From the NCBI GenBank assembly GCA_016178435.1, contig JACOTK010000076.1, positions 1-18,469 of the forward strand: DNA of 18,469 nucleotides. The letters are read 5' to 3'. Below are positions 7,432-14,905 of the stretch, piece after piece. A model generated the notes under the pieces. The model saw only the letters and a list, made by a program, of their open reading frames with translations, did no database searches and was not told the DNA's origin. The position numbers were made by a program, and so were the translations under genes. How positions within the stretch are numbered: position 1 is the first letter of the stretch; the number at the start of each line of letters is the position of its first letter. The DNA is from Actinomycetota bacterium (GTDB lineage Bacteria > Actinomycetota > Acidimicrobiia > Acidimicrobiales > CADCSY01).

Positions 7432-8497
7432 GCTCGCGAACGGCCGGGACGACCTCGGAGGCAAGGAGTTGCACGGAGCTCGCGACCTTGGCGTAGCCCA
7501 ATCCGCCGACATCATGTTGCGCCATGAATCGGCTGTGTCCGAACAACTCGTGCTGGTAGTTGACCTTGGCCACGATGTCATCCGGGTCACCGACGAAGAG
7601 CACCCCCGGTAGCGAGGCGAGTGATTGGAAGTCCGCACGCGACACCCGCCATTCCTGCCCGCGTGAACGGCTCACCACGCGCAGGTAGGCGGCGTAGTGC
7701 GGATAGAACTCCTCGTAGGCCTGTGCCCGGGTGGCTGCGACGTAGAAGTGGCCGGTGATGCCGATCTGCAGCGCTGCGTCGTCGTGGCCGGCCTCGCGAC
7801 CGGTGCGACGGTAGAGCTCGGCAAGCGGGGCGAACCGCTCCGACATGCCGCCGATCAGCCCGAGGGTCATGGGCAACCCGAGCCTTCCGGCACGCACCAC
7901 GCTGGTCGGCGTGCCTCCGACAGCCAGCCAAATGGGCAGTGCCTGCTGGACCGGGCGCGGCGTGATCTCGGCCTTCGCCAGAGCGGGTCGATGATGCCCG
8001 GACCATGTCACCGGCGTCGCCTCGTTCACCCGCAACAACAGGTCCAGGTGCTCCTCGAACAACATCTCGTAGTCCTCCAGTCGGTACCCGAAGAGTGGGA
8101 ACGACTCGGTGAAGGCCCCACGACCAGCCATGATCTCGGCGCGACCACCGCTGAGCAGGTCGAGTGTGGCGAACTCCTGAAAGACCCGGACGGGATCCGC
8201 GCTGCTCAAGATGGTGACCGCGCTCGAGAGCCGGATGCGCCGGGTGGCCGTTGCGATGGCGGCCAGGACCGTCACCGGCGACGAGATCGCGAACAACGAG
8301 GAATGGTGCTCGCCCACGCCGAACAGGTCGAGACCGTATCGATCGGCCAACTCGGCCACGGCAAGGATCTCGCCGAGCCGCTGTTGTGCCGACGGCACCC
8401 GACCCGTGACGGGGTCGGGAAACAGATCGCCAAAGGTGAAGAGGCCTACTTCCACGTTCGTGCTTCCACGTCTGCTCCTCAGGGGGGTCAAGGTCAT
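7418..8497 (-). CDS. LLM class flavin-dependent oxidoreductase (luciferase-like monooxygenase)
   Basis: Up to 359 residues with bacterial luciferase-family hallmarks: VEVGLFTFGD at the first barrel strand, DLFGVGEHHS, IRLSSAVTILSSADPVRVFQEFATLD, SGGRAEIMAGRG, PIWLAVGGTPTSVVRAGRLG, and VLFVGDPDDIVAKV near the end. The family is a TIM barrel that uses reduced F420 or FMN with an oxidisable substrate; cofactor and substrate cannot be told here. The start may be ATG 8497 or GTG 8455 (VEVGLF, where the fold begins); neither has an ideal ribosome site. The 3' end overlaps hxlR by 14 bases tail to tail. Length is normal and no damage is seen. Confidence 0.88.
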   Translation of the reverse strand: MTLTPLRSRRGSTNVEVGLFTFGDLFPDPVTGRVPSAQQRLGEILAVAELADRYGLDLFGVGEHHSSLFAISSPVTVLAAIATATRRIRLSSAVTILSSADPVRVFQEFATLDLLSGGRAEIMAGRGAFTESFPLFGYRLEDYEMLFEEHLDLLLRVNEATPVTWSGHHRPALAKAEITPRPVQQALPIWLAVGGTPTSVVRAGRLGLPMTLGLIGGMSERFAPLAELYRRTGREAGHDDAALQIGITGHFYVAATRAQAYEEFYPHYAAYLRVVSRSRGQEWRVSRADFQSLASLPGVLFVGDPDDIVAKVNYQHELFGHSRFMAQHDVGGLGYAKVASSVQLLASEVVPAVRELMPA

Positions 8498-8612
8498 CCA
8501 TTGAACCCGTTCGGACGCCGAGGAACCGACTCACGCGCCATGCGCGACGGCACGCACCGAGAGCCCACCGCCAGGCCCATTCGTGGACGAACGCGACAGG
8601 CAGGTCGGAGGG

Positions 8613-8636
8613 ATCACTACTACAGTACGTAGTGAT
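8613..8636. promoter_or_regulatory. BlaI/CopY-type operator upstream of the multicopper oxidase
   Basis: A palindrome with perfect 8-bp arms, ATCACTAC (8613-8620) and GTAGTGAT (8629-8636), around TACAGTAC. It contains the ACTACA/TGTAGT-like half-sites known for BlaI, MecI and CopY repressors. It lies 30 bases before ATG 8667 of the oxidase gene, whose operon encodes a BlaI-family protein. Binding is inferred from motif and context. Confidence 0.7.
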
Positions 8637-8666
8637 GAGTAACGAGTGGGTGGGAAGAGGTCGAGG

Positions 8667-10199
8667 ATGCCGGTGACCGGTGGTTCAGGCTGGAGCCGCC
8701 GTCGGTTCCTGGTGGCATCCGGGGCGAGCGCTCTGGGAGTCTTGGCCGCGGGATGCGGCTCGGACAGGCAACGTGAGGCGATCAAGGCGACCGATCCGGC
8801 GGTGGCGAGACGTGAAAAGCAACGTCGTATCGCCGGGGCAGGGCGCAAGGTCGTCGATCTCGTCGCCGGCTCGGTCAGTCTCGATCTGGCAGGACGGGTC
8901 GTTCAAACCGTGGGATACGGGGGCACGGTTCCAGGCCCCGAGATCCGTGTTCGAGCAGGTGACGAGCTCGAGGTTCGCTTCCGCAACGAGTTGTCGACAC
9001 CGACGACCATTCATTGGCATGGACTTGCCATCCGCAACGACATGGACGGCGTTCCGGCGATGACCCAACCCCGGATCGAACCGGGGAAGTCGTTCACCTA
9101 TCGCTTCATCGTCCCCGACGCTGGTACCCATTGGTTCCATCCCCACATGGGGCTCGACCTGGACCGAGGCCTGTATGCGCCCATCGTGGTCGAAAGCCCT
9201 GATGAGTCGGCCGACCACGACACCGAGGCCATCCTGGTGCTCGATGACTGGTTGGACGGCATCGACGGCGCGACGCCCGAAAGGACCTACCGCAACCTGG
9301 TTGACCAGGGCGGCATGGGCCGCATGAACGGCGGCGCCGGGGCCCCCGGCGGCATGGGTGGCATGGGTCACGAGATGAGAGGAAGCGTCGTCGAGTCGAT
9401 GACCGACTTCGGTGACGTCGTGTATCCGTTGCACTTGGTGAACGGCCGGCCACCGGCAGACCCTTTGACCGTCGCGACGCCCGCAGGCGGACGAGTCCGC
9501 TTGCGGCTCGTGAACGCCGGCTCCGACACGGTCTATCGCGTTGCGGTCGGCGGCCAGACGATGACCGTGACCCATCTGGACGGTTTCCCCATCGAGCCGG
9601 TGGAGACCGACGCCGTGAGACTGTCCATGGGCGAACGCGTCGATGTCATCGTGCAGCCCTCGTCCGGGGCCTGGCCCATCCATGCGGTGGCAGAAGGCAA
9701 GGACGGCTCGGCGCTGGCCGTGCTGCGCACCTCTGACAGCGAGGCAACGGCGGCGCCGAACGTGGGAGACCGACTGGCGGAGCACGACCGTCGCCTCTTC
9801 GACGACACGACGGCGAAGGCAACCGAGAGCGCTGCTCTGAAAGGAGGTCGGCCGAGTCGTTCGATCAAGCTCGCCCTGACCGGCGGGATGATGAGCTACG
9901 CATGGGGAATCAATGGCCGTGCCTTTGGCAAGCACAAGCCCGTCGAGATCGAAGAGGGCGAGAGGGTCCAACTGGTCCTTCGCAACGAGACGATGATGGT
10001 GCACCCCATGCACCTGCACGGCCACACGTTTGCCCTGCCAGGCGAGCGAGGTGCCCGTAAGGACACCGTGTTGGTGCATCCGGGAACAATCGTGTCTGTC
10101 GACCTTCTCGCGGATAACCCGGGACAGTGGATGCTCCATTGCCACAACACCTACCACCTCGAAGCGGGCATGGCGACCGAGCTCTCCTATGTTCAGTGA
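8667..10199 (+). CDS. Multicopper oxidase, Tat-exported lipoprotein
   Basis: About 510 residues. The N-terminus has a twin-arginine signal (SRRRFL) and a hydrophobic stretch ending in the lipobox LAAGC, so it is probably an exported, lipid-anchored enzyme. All four copper motifs are present: HWHG, HWFHPH, HPMHLHGH, and HCHNTYHLEAGM with the axial Met of the type 1 centre. A Gly/Met-rich loop (GGMGRMNGGAGAPGGMGG) near the middle resembles copper-binding inserts in cuprous oxidases of the CueO type. The expected role is Cu(I) oxidation or detoxification outside the membrane. I prefer ATG 8667, with AAGAGG upstream, over GTG 8646. The downstream lgt gene could serve its lipidation. It is followed by blaI about 95 bases away on the same strand. 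Confidence 0.92.
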   Translation: MPVTGGSGWSRRRFLVASGASALGVLAAGCGSDRQREAIKATDPAVARREKQRRIAGAGRKVVDLVAGSVSLDLAGRVVQTVGYGGTVPGPEIRVRAGDELEVRFRNELSTPTTIHWHGLAIRNDMDGVPAMTQPRIEPGKSFTYRFIVPDAGTHWFHPHMGLDLDRGLYAPIVVESPDESADHDTEAILVLDDWLDGIDGATPERTYRNLVDQGGMGRMNGGAGAPGGMGGMGHEMRGSVVESMTDFGDVVYPLHLVNGRPPADPLTVATPAGGRVRLRLVNAGSDTVYRVAVGGQTMTVTHLDGFPIEPVETDAVRLSMGERVDVIVQPSSGAWPIHAVAEGKDGSALAVLRTSDSEATAAPNVGDRLAEHDRRLFDDTTAKATESAALKGGRPSRSIKLALTGGMMSYAWGINGRAFGKHKPVEIEEGERVQLVLRNETMMVHPMHLHGHTFALPGERGARKDTVLVHPGTIVSVDLLADNPGQWMLHCHNTYHLEAGMATELSYVQ

Positions 10200-10293
10200 G
10201 CAGTTGAAACCGAATCGCTACGATCGCCGGATCAGGAGTTCGCCCGATCAGGCAGGGAGTCTGCTGATGACAACTTCGAGAGGGAGGCAACCA

Positions 10294-10662
10294 ATGGGAG
10301 GCCGACGACCCGATGGAGCCCTGGAGGCCGATGTCCTGGCCGTGTTGTGGAAATCGGACAAGGCGCTCATGCCAGGTGAGGTCAATGCGCTCCTCGGCGA
10401 CACGCTTGCCTACACCACGGTGATGACCGTGCTCACACGCATGTGGAAGAAGGGCCTCGCGAAACGTGAGCCACAGGGGCGGGGGTTTGCCTACCGTGCA
10501 GTCCTGTCCGAAAGCGAGTTGGCAACGCAAAGGATGACCGACACGCTGAAAGCTGCGGGAAACCGCTCGTCGGTTTTGGCCGGTTTCGTCGGGTCACTGT
10601 CGGCGCGAGACGTTCGTCGACTTCGACGGTTGCTTGGTGAACTGGAAGACAAGCCCTCCTGA
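10294..10662 (+). CDS. BlaI/MecI/CopY family transcriptional repressor
   Basis: A 122-residue winged-helix repressor: GALEADVLAVLWKSDKALMPGEVNALL, then YTTVMTVLTRMWKKGLAKREPQGRGFAYRAV (recognition helix and wing), with a C-terminal dimerisation part ending LGELEDKPS. Relatives bind TACA/TGTA palindromes and are released by metal or by cleavage through an M56 protease. ATG 10294 has GGGAGG six bases upstream and begins with the family-typical MGxxRPxGALE; ATG 10267 in the same frame is possible. It follows the oxidase gene and probably shares its transcript, so a palindrome at 8613-8636 would give autoregulation. A truncated near-copy lies at 12117-12204, directly before an M56 gene. Confidence 0.92.
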   Translation: MGGRRPDGALEADVLAVLWKSDKALMPGEVNALLGDTLAYTTVMTVLTRMWKKGLAKREPQGRGFAYRAVLSESELATQRMTDTLKAAGNRSSVLAGFVGSLSARDVRRLRRLLGELEDKPS

Positions 10663-10731
10663 TCGGGCTGTTCGCCATCACCGGCTCACCAGGCCTACAG
10701 GCAGGAATCGTGGCGTCGGCGGGTCAACCGA

Positions 10732-10748
10732 ACCCGGATCGTCCGGGT
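10732..10748. terminator. Possible bidirectional terminator hairpin
   Basis: ACCCGGA (10732-10738), TCG and TCCGGGT (10742-10748) form a perfect 7-bp stem with a three-base loop. It sits between the convergent ends of blaI and the YVTN gene, two bases past the latter's stop. There is no T tract, so it may not act as a classical intrinsic terminator. Confidence 0.5.
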
Positions 10749-10750
10749 AC

Positions 10751-11860
10751 TCATTCCATGCCCGACATCCCGCCGTCTTCCACTTCCGAGAGAGGAAGCT
10801 TAATGGTCGCCGGCGGATCCGAAGAGATGGCGAGTGGCGAGAAGCTGATCCCGTTCGGTTCTGAGCCGACCGGGATATGGGCAATGATCTTCTTCGCTCG
10901 TAGATCGAGCACGGCTACGTCGTTCCCGTAAAAGTTTGTGATGTAGGCGAAACGGCTCGACGGGTCGATGACGACCCCGTGCGCGCCTTTCCCCGTCTCG
11001 ACGGTCTGTCTCACCTTGAACGTCGCAGTGGCGATGATCGAGACGGTCGTGCTCGGATGTTTCGGGCTGCCCTGGTTCGCCACGAGCAGGTACCGACCAT
11101 CGGGACTCACATACGTCTGGATAGGCCCGATCCCAACCTCGATCTTGTCGACGAGCCTGCGCTCTGCGACATCGACCTTGACCACGGCGTCCTCGCCGTT
11201 CAGTGAGGCGTAGAGAAATCGCCCGTTGGGTGCGAAGGCCACCTGCGCGGGCGATCGGCCAACCTCGATGTCGGCTACGGTCCGCAGCGTCGTGGTGTCG
11301 ATCACGCTGAGACTCGTCCCTTTCAGGTTGGCCAGGTAGACCCATCTCCCGTCGGGACTCACCCTCAGGCCATGTGGACCGGGCCCGACACCAACGGTGG
11401 CCACCGCCTTCATGGTTGGGATGTCGATGACCGACACGGTATTGTCCCCGCCGCTCGTGATGTAGGAGCGTCGGCCGTCCGGGGAGAGGACCACATGCGC
11501 GAGCTCCTTGCCTGTCGGGACGACGCCGCGCAGGCGCAAGCCCCGAGCATCGATCACGACTGCGGCGGAGCCACCCACCACCCACACGCTCTTACCGTCC
11601 GGTGAGGCTTGGACGTTGTGCGGCATCGCGAGTCCGGAGATGGTGGTCACGACAGCGTTGCGGCTCGCGTCGATCACGCTCAGACTGTCGCCGGCTTCGT
11701 TGGCCACCCATATCGTTCCGGTCACCCCGGCGGTGGTGTCACTTCGGCTGGGCTTCTCGTCAGGCGTTGCATCGTTCCCTGTGCCGCGGCCAACGATCAG
11801 CGCTATCCCCATGGCCCCGCTGATCGTTGCCACCAAGGCAACCAAGGTTCGCTTTCTCAT
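10751..11860 (-). CDS. YVTN-family beta-propeller protein, exported
   Basis: A 369-residue protein. MRKRTLVALVATISGAMGIALIV is a signal peptide or anchor. About seven repeats of the YVTN/40-residue type follow, for example TIWVANEAGDSLSVIDASR, SYITSGGDNTVSVIDIP, WVYLANLKGTSLSVIDTTT, FLYASLNGEDAVVKVDVA and FAYITNFYGNDVAVLDLR, with SPDG turns between blades. Such propellers are extracytoplasmic scaffolds; several are found beside copper or nitrite enzymes. ATG 11860 has AAGGAG at seven-base spacing. It is convergent to the oxidase-blaI operon and no BlaI-like site was seen before it. The exact function is unknown. The product ends in a Met-containing tail (DGGMSGME). Confidence 0.88.
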   Translation of the reverse strand: MRKRTLVALVATISGAMGIALIVGRGTGNDATPDEKPSRSDTTAGVTGTIWVANEAGDSLSVIDASRNAVVTTISGLAMPHNVQASPDGKSVWVVGGSAAVVIDARGLRLRGVVPTGKELAHVVLSPDGRRSYITSGGDNTVSVIDIPTMKAVATVGVGPGPHGLRVSPDGRWVYLANLKGTSLSVIDTTTLRTVADIEVGRSPAQVAFAPNGRFLYASLNGEDAVVKVDVAERRLVDKIEVGIGPIQTYVSPDGRYLLVANQGSPKHPSTTVSIIATATFKVRQTVETGKGAHGVVIDPSSRFAYITNFYGNDVAVLDLRAKKIIAHIPVGSEPNGISFSPLAISSDPPATIKLPLSEVEDGGMSGME

Positions 11861-12116
11861 GGGTGTTCTCCTTTGGCAAAGCCATGGGTCCGGAGGGGTT
11901 CATCTTTATGACAGGCCTCGTAGAGCAGCCAGGGACAAACGTCCCAGGGTCATGAAGTCGAACGGCCCAAGGTCCCTTTCCCGGCGATCGCAGCGCCCCA
12001 TTGCCTTGTACTGTCGTACGGGACGCATGTCGATCATTTGCTGCGCAAGACCGCGAAGACCCGGCCAAGCCGCAGGATCGTCAAGCTCCGACGTGGAGTG
12101 ATGACACGGGAGAAGG
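11861..12116. other. Intergenic region before the blaI relic and M56 gene
   Basis: No gene supported by homology was seen here. It holds the YVTN ribosome site at its left end and a short inverted repeat GGGAC-AAAC-GTCCC at 11932-11945. A BlaI-like sequence lies at 12008-12019. It is the likely promoter region for both the divergent YVTN gene and the M56 cluster. Confidence 0.5.
12008..12019. promoter_or_regulatory. Weak BlaI-like operator candidate
   Basis: GTACTGTCGTAC is an inverted repeat of GTAC. Read against the reverse complement of the oxidase operator, GTACTGTCGTA matches GTACTGTAGTA in ten of eleven positions. It lies upstream of the blaI relic and the M56 gene. It is much weaker than the other two sites. 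Confidence 0.3.
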
Positions 12117-12204
12117 GGAGACTCTGATGATGACTTCGACAGGGAGCCACCGAATGCCCCGGTTTCGACGTTTGCCTGGCGAGCTGAACGACAAGCCCTC
12201 ATGA
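12117..12204 (+). pseudogene. Relic of a second blaI gene, interior deleted
   Basis: The leader GACTCTGATGATGACTTCG and the ribosome region GGGAGCCACCGA before ATG 12154 closely match the sequence preceding blaI at 10259-10294. The remaining 16 codons read MPRFRRLPGELNDKPS. The last 14 or so match the C-terminus of the intact BlaI (RRLRRLLGELEDKPS), so roughly 105 codons are missing in frame, including the whole DNA-binding domain. Its TGA (12202-12204) overlaps the M56 ATG at 12201 (ATGA). The ribosome site, start and coupling overlap survive, so it may still act as a translation-coupling leader for the protease even though no repressor can be made. An alternative is an assembly deletion. 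Confidence 0.75.
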
Positions 12205-13073
12205 TCAGATTGCTCGTGCCGCTGATCGTGGCCGTGACAGCCACCGCAGTTGCCATCGTGCCGGTCGGCCGGCTTCGGCCCGACCACGGCGCATGGCTCG
12301 CCGGTGCGTCGATCGCTGCGGTGTTTGTGGCCGCACTTGCCACCGCATGGGCGGTGACGCTGGGTTTCTTGGCCCATGAGCCACTGATGGGTGGGCTGTT
12401 CGCCTGGTGTCGTACGCCGCTTGGAATTCATCATCGCTTGTCCCGGTGGGTGGGTGTGTCGTTTCTTGCCTTCGCGTTGTGGGCAACCGTTCGAGCCGTC
12501 CATGTCGTCCGGTCGTGGCGACACCATCGCGGCGCTGCCGCCTACGCCGTTCACCTGATTGAGAGCGATGATCCCGTGGCCTTCGCGCAAACCGGTCGTC
12601 ACGGCGGCGTGGTGGTCTCAACGAGCATGCTCGCGTTGTTGAAGCCGGCCGAACAACAAGCGATGCTGGCCCACGAGCAATCCCACCTCCAACATCGTCA
12701 CGACCGGTTCCTGGTTGTCGGCGGGCTGGTCGCCGGGATCCCTGGCTTGTCGCTGACCGTGGGTCGACTTCGTCACGCGCTCGAGCGATGGGCCGATGAG
12801 GATGCTGCCGACATCGTCGGCGATCGTCGTGTCGTTGCCAGGGCATTGACCCGGGCGGCCCTTGCCGCCCACGGTCAACCAGCCGGGCCGCTGAGCATGC
12901 TCGGCGCCGACGTCCCCGCCCGGGTCGAGGCCCTGCTACGGCCCCCACTCGAGGTCCGACCCGCTGCGCTTTGGTCAGGCTTGGCGGCGTTTGCAGTCAT
13001 CGGCGCGATTGCCGCAGCAACGGTCCAGCTTCATCATCTGGCTGAGCTGTTCGCGGTGATCTGCTCCAGGTAA
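12201..13073 (+). CDS. M56 family (BlaR1/MecR1-like) membrane zinc metallopeptidase
   Basis: A 290-residue protein. Hydrophobic segments lie at about 4-22, 33-57, 83-103 and 171-188, with a final one near 257-276. The zinc motif is HEQSHLQHRHD (His158, Glu159, His162), and ERWADEDAAD near 195-204 is the likely third-ligand region. There is no penicillin-binding sensor domain, which is usual for stand-alone actinobacterial M56 proteins. Family members cleave BlaI-type repressors, so its substrate is probably the BlaI at 10294. It overlaps the truncated blaI relic by ATGA, which is the usual blaI-M56 gene order. Starting at 12201 without an independent strong ribosome site suggests translation depends on that upstream mini-ORF. 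Confidence 0.9.
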   Translation: MIRLLVPLIVAVTATAVAIVPVGRLRPDHGAWLAGASIAAVFVAALATAWAVTLGFLAHEPLMGGLFAWCRTPLGIHHRLSRWVGVSFLAFALWATVRAVHVVRSWRHHRGAAAYAVHLIESDDPVAFAQTGRHGGVVVSTSMLALLKPAEQQAMLAHEQSHLQHRHDRFLVVGGLVAGIPGLSLTVGRLRHALERWADEDAADIVGDRRVVARALTRAALAAHGQPAGPLSMLGADVPARVEALLRPPLEVRPAALWSGLAAFAVIGAIAAATVQLHHLAELFAVICSR

Positions 13074-13093
13074 CAAGACCCGAGACCCTTGAG

Positions 13094-13178
13094 AGCCCAG
13101 CGGACAGGTGGGCCTCCACTGGATACAGAGGCTGCTTCGCCAAGCGAAGACCGGCGAGACGAATCGTTTGGTGCACCA
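13094..13178 (-). repeat. Dispersed two-hairpin element, copy A (most diverged)
   Basis: The minus strand is alignable to copies B and C. Shared features are a GTCTTCGC loop region flanked by TCGCC/GGCGA arms (13137-13141 and 13153-13157) and a second hairpin CCCAGC-GGACA-GGTGGG (13096-13112, one mismatch). Stem bases differ from copy B yet still pair. It lies between the M56 gene and the BlaI-like palindrome at 13236, in non-coding DNA. Confidence 0.6.
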
Positions 13179-13235
13179 CGCCGGGTGGACCCTCCACTGA
13201 GCCTTTGGAGCCATCGGGCTGACCATCCATCTTTC

Positions 13236-13250
13236 ACTACAGGATGTAGT
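13236..13250. promoter_or_regulatory. BlaI/CopY-type operator before the redoxin-CcdA-Lgt cluster
   Basis: ACTACA (13236-13241), GGA and TGTAGT (13245-13250) form a perfect palindrome of the classic BlaI/MecI/CopY type (TACA/TGTA cores). It is followed by the redoxin fragment ten bases later, so this cluster may share regulation with the oxidase. Binding is inferred. Confidence 0.7.
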
Positions 13251-13259
13251 ATCCAGATC

Positions 13260-13543
13260 GTGAACGCGACCCTGGCTGCAGAAGAGCATCCCCGTCGGAC
13301 AAGGTCGTGTTTCTCGACGTGGCAAGCAAAGATACGCGAGCGGCGGCGGCGGACTTCCTTGATGAGGTCAAGGTGACCTATCCGAACGTGCTTGATGCCT
13401 CGGGCAAGGTGCGCACAGCCCTTGGGCTCCGTGGCTTTCCGACAACCTACTTCTTCGATGCCTCCGGTGAGCTTCGCGAGGCGGTCGTTGGAGGCATCAG
13501 CGAACAGCGCCTTGCCGCCCAGATCGAAGACCTCCTGTCCTGA
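13260..13543 (+). pseudogene. TlpA/thioredoxin-like protein fragment lacking CxxC
   Basis: From GTG 13307 the frame reads VFLDVASKDTRAAAADFLDEVKVTYPNVLDASGKV, then LRGFPTTYFFDASGELREAVVGGISEQ. This is the C-terminal half of a periplasmic TlpA/ResA-type redoxin, including the cis-Pro loop (GFPTTYF). The catalytic CxxC and the preceding signal sequence are absent. In the frame from GTG 13260, VNAT and LAAEEHP look like pieces from around the lost active site, but a frame change follows at the CCCC near 13290. The stop TGA overlaps the next ATG (TGATG). It is probably an inactive remnant; a small redoxin-like protein from GTG 13307 could still be made. Confidence 0.7.
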
Positions 13544-13811
13544 TGCTCGATATCGGGCTCTTCGCCAGCGGTGTGGTGATCTGGGTGGTCCTGATGCTCG
13601 CTGCGCGGTGGGCTCCCCTGCACGACCATGGTGCGCGCCCCGTCGTCGACCGACTCATGATGCCGGCGTTGGCAGTCCTGCTGGTCGGTCGCCTCGTGGC
13701 GGTCTTGCTGGAAGACCGAAACTCACTGCGGTCGATTCCGGCATTGCTGGTTGTTCGCAGCGGTGTGGAGTTCTGGGCCGGCGTTGTTGCGCTCATCGCC
13801 CTTTTGACCTG
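13543..13811 (+). pseudogene. Multi-pass membrane protein, 5' part, joined to ccdA remnant
   Basis: About 90 residues from ATG 13543 have three hydrophobic segments: the N-terminal IGLFASGVVIWVVLMLAARW, MMPALAVLLVGRLVAVLL, and WAGVVALIALLTW. They resemble the small membrane protein often found between TlpA and CcdA in actinobacterial thiol-redox clusters and slightly resemble the early helices of Lgt (GRLVAVLLEDRNSLRSIPAL). After LLTW the frame becomes hydrophilic and Cys/Ser-rich to its stop at 14052, while a different frame picks up CcdA. The downstream end is therefore placed at the inferred junction near 13811. Family identity is uncertain; the disruption is clearer. Confidence 0.55.
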
Positions 13812-14057
13812 GTCGGGCCATGGGGCGGCGCCTTGCTCGGGTTGTACTCGCTTGGACTTGGGGTCCCATTCGTCCTGCCGGCCTTGGGTTTCAGCCGGGC
13901 GCAGCGATCGTTGGGGTGGCTTCGCCGACACGGACGCCACATCGAACACGCCGGTGGGGCCTTGCTCGTGGGTGTCGGCCTGCGATTCCAAGGAGAATTC
14001 CATGCCCAGGGACCCTATGTCGCCCAAGTACACGTGCTCCTCGATCGGCTGAAGTGA
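13812..14057 (+). pseudogene. CcdA (thiol-disulfide transmembrane protein) C-terminal remnant
   Basis: In the third frame, WGGALLGLYSLGLGVPFVLPALGFSRAQRSLGWLRRHGRHIEHAGGALLVGVGLRF matches the last two membrane segments and connecting loop of CcdA/DsbD-type cytochrome c biogenesis proteins (signature YSLGLGVPF). There is no start codon or earlier part for it: the first four helices with both redox cysteines are absent. The stop TGA 14055-14057 overlaps a GTG (14054) in frame with lgt, a sign of the former operon structure. CcdA normally passes reductant to TlpA-type proteins, whose gene upstream is also broken, so the whole pathway at this locus appears lost. Confidence 0.75.
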
Positions 14058-14062
14058 TCGCG

Positions 14063-14905
14063 ATGTTGAACATCATGCCGGCGCTGCTTCAATTCGACCC
14101 TCTCGTCAAGATCGCCGTCGGTCCGCTGCGAATATCGCCCCATGGGGTGGCGACCGCCATGGGCATTGTCGCCGGGTCCTGGCTCCTGTTTCCCGCAACC
14201 CGAGCGAGGGGGATCTCCGATGAGCAGGTGCAAACCATGCTTGTACGTGCTGTCGTCGGCGCGCTCATAGGGGCTCGGCTCTTCTATGTCCTCAACCACC
14301 TTGGCGATTACGGCAATCGGCCTCTCGACGTGTTGGCCATCTGGGAGGGGGGGATCTCCCTGCTTGGTGGTATCACCGGAGGTATCCTGGCGATCCTGCC
14401 GATCGTGCACCGAGAGCGCCTTCCTCTTTGGTCGGTGATGGATGCCGCTGCTCCTGCGCTGGCCTTGGGCATTCTCATCGGACGGATCGGCGACCTCATC
14501 GTGGGTGACCACCTCGGAAAGCCCACCGACTTTGTCCTCGGGTTTCGCTGCACCGGCGCCGACTCGGCGTCGCCGTGCATCGCACCGATCGGCCAAGGCG
14601 TGCACCTCCCCGCCCTTTATGACCTTGCCGGTGTCACGGTGCTTCTGGGCGTATTGCTGTTTCTGCGGCGTCGGCCCCGATCTGATGGCTTTTTGATCTT
14701 CTTCTTTGCCGCCTGGTACGGCACCGAACGCTTTCTCGAGGACTTCTTTCGGATCGATGTCACCCATGGCACCGGACTCACCGGCAGCCAATGGGTCACC
14801 GTGGTGGTGGTGCCGGTCAGCCTCTTCATGCTCGTGGTCCGAAGGCAGACACCATGGCGGGAAGAATCCAATTCGCCAGGTGACCTGCCGGCGCGCCCGC
14901 GATGA
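14063..14905 (+). CDS. lgt: Prolipoprotein diacylglyceryl transferase
   Basis: A 280-residue, seven-helix membrane protein. Expected motifs are present in order: ISPHGVATAMGIVAG, GALIGARLFYVLNH, WEGGISLLGGITGG, the Lgt signature around ALGILIGRIGDLIVGDHLGKP (Arg and Asp of the active region), and YGTERFLEDFFRI. It transfers diacylglycerol from phosphatidylglycerol to the lipobox Cys of prolipoproteins such as the oxidase at 8667. GTG 14054 in frame overlaps the ccdA stop by GTGA and is an alternative start; ATG 14063 is used here. No damage is visible, in contrast to the genes just upstream. Overlap at the 3' end with the CDF fragment frame on the other strand is about 80 bases. Confidence 0.92.
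   Translation: MLNIMPALLQFDPLVKIAVGPLRISPHGVATAMGIVAGSWLLFPATRARGISDEQVQTMLVRAVVGALIGARLFYVLNHLGDYGNRPLDVLAIWEGGISLLGGITGGILAILPIVHRERLPLWSVMDAAAPALALGILIGRIGDLIVGDHLGKPTDFVLGFRCTGADSASPCIAPIGQGVHLPALYDLAGVTVLLGVLLFLRRRPRSDGFLIFFFAAWYGTERFLEDFFRIDVTHGTGLTGSQWVTVVVVPVSLFMLVVRRQTPWREESNSPGDLPARPR

Noticed and set aside
7697..8632. 311-residue plus-strand open frame
   Set aside because: Antisense to the luciferase-like monooxygenase gene and runs into its promoter region.
8685..10157. 490-residue minus-strand open frame
   Set aside because: Lies wholly opposite the multicopper oxidase, whose copper motifs prove the plus-strand reading.
13094..13178. Integron attC site
   Set aside because: The hairpin has no GTTRRRY core sites and no integrase is present in the window.
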